Origin: Pandoraea oxalativorans
GTDB taxonomy: Bacteria > Pseudomonadota > Gammaproteobacteria > Burkholderiales > Burkholderiaceae
Assembly: GCF_000972785.3 (NCBI RefSeq)
Contig: NZ_CP011253.3
Coordinates: 496,001-560,000, forward strand
Reading direction: 5' to 3'
DNA: 64,000 nucleotides
Below, one piece after another: positions 63,616 through 64,000 of the stretch. The notes under the pieces were generated by a model. That model saw nothing but the letters and a program-made list of their open reading frames with translations. It was not told the DNA's origin and made no database searches. A program made the translations under genes and the position numbers. Every line of letters starts with the position of its first letter. Within the stretch, counting starts at the first letter, position 1.

Positions 63616-64000
63616 ATGGACGTGTTGAAAACTCTCTTGCGCGGCATGCGGCCTGTGCCGGCCGTGCTGATTCTGCTGGGCGTGATGCTCACCGCAGCAC
63701 TCGGCGTGTGGCAGTACCAGCGTGCACAGATGCGTCTGGCACGTCAGGCGCAGATCGAGCAGGCGGCGCGCGCGCCGGTCGTCGCGCTGGGCGCGCAGTC
63801 CTATTCGCTGGACGACGTGGGCCATCGGCGCGTGCGCGTCACCGGCCGGTTCCTGCGCAATCGCGTGGTGTATCTCGACAACCGTCCGCGTAACGAGTTG
63901 CCCGGCTTCTATGTGGTGATGGCGTTGCAGGTCACGCCCGATCACGTCGTGCTGGTCAATCGCGGGTGGCTGCCGCGCGACCTGCGCGACCGCGCGTCGA
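63616..64000 (+). CDS. SURF1 family protein, 5' part
   Basis: The first 128 codons of a gene that leaves the window. One helix (VPAVLILLGVMLTAALGVWQYQRA, partly shown) precedes the SURF1 domain, with the phrases VRVTGRFLRNRVVYLDNRPRNE and VLVNRGWLPRDLR. SURF1 helps insert heme into subunit I of cytochrome oxidase, consistent with the operon next door. The start at 63616 follows AAGGA. Confidence 0.9.
   Translation, partial: MDVLKTLLRGMRPVPAVLILLGVMLTAALGVWQYQRAQMRLARQAQIEQAARAPVVALGAQSYSLDDVGHRRVRVTGRFLRNRVVYLDNRPRNELPGFYVVMALQVTPDHVVLVNRGWLPRDLRDRAS

Overview
The window reads as chromosomal DNA of a high-GC betaproteobacterium of the Burkholderiaceae, most likely Pandoraea or a close relative. 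This is inferred from protein style and from gene neighbourhoods (dacA-dat-ybeD-lipB-lipA, gshA/gshB-PTS, gpmA-ctpA-moeB, rhodanese-grxC-secB-gpsA, ctaC-ctaD-ctaG-ctaE-SURF1). No species marker, rRNA or tRNA is present. Most of the sequence is densely packed housekeeping DNA; two insertion sequences and one accessory cluster interrupt it.

Layout. 1-12.6 kb: the end of a VanZ-like protein, an MFS exporter, a 2Fe-2S ferredoxin-like protein, a hydrolase, a PBP5-type carboxypeptidase, a D-amino acid transaminase, YbeD, a LysR regulator, a DMT exporter, lipB-lipA, and an N-formylglutamate amidohydrolase-like gene paired with an IclR regulator. 12.9-20.6 kb: a NitT/TauT-type ABC transporter followed with almost no gap by dctA and then dctB-dctD, preceded by a well-formed sigma-54 promoter. 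20.6-22.0 kb: an IS element with an ISL3-family transposase that appears to have landed inside the loop of a transcription terminator. 22-31 kb: two thioredoxin-fold proteins, a lipoprotein, ComM/YifB, UbiK, then a porin-glnK-amtB operon behind a sigma-54 promoter with upstream NtrC-like sites. 29.8-37 kb: glutathione synthesis (gshA, gshB) with an unusual LuxR-type regulator between them, then a permease-less regulatory PTS (EIIA, HPr, EI). 36.7-46 kb: MoeB/ThiF-like protein, CtpA, GpmA, rhodanese, GrxC, SecB, GpsA, a macrodomain protein, TrmL, ComF and a BioC-like methyltransferase.

The most interesting region is 46.3-57.2 kb. Eight translationally linked genes run on the plus strand: sbnA, sbnB (L-2,3-diaminopropionate synthesis), an adenylosuccinate synthetase paralogue, an AurF-like diiron N-oxygenase, an acetylornithine-type carbamoyltransferase, a threonine-synthase-like PLP enzyme, a D-amino acid oxidase and a flavin reductase. 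A convergent LuxR-type quorum-sensing regulator without a luxI follows. There is no NRPS, PKS or siderophore synthetase, so this looks like a pathway for a small modified amino acid, possibly an antimetabolite of the alanosine/albizziine kind. The set of diaminopropionate genes, an N-oxygenase and a spare copy of PurA, the known target of activated alanosine, suggests a self-resistance idea that can be tested. In this strain the cluster is damaged: an IS3-family (IS2-group) element with a 5-bp target duplication splits the purA-like gene, and one extra G in a G7 run breaks the threonine-synthase-like gene.

57.8-64 kb: DUF2244 protein and the aa3-type cytochrome c oxidase operon (ctaC with a fused cytochrome c domain, ctaD, a 39-residue assembly protein, ctaG, a DUF2970 protein, ctaE), a small twin-helix protein on the other strand, and the start of a SURF1 gene that leaves the window.
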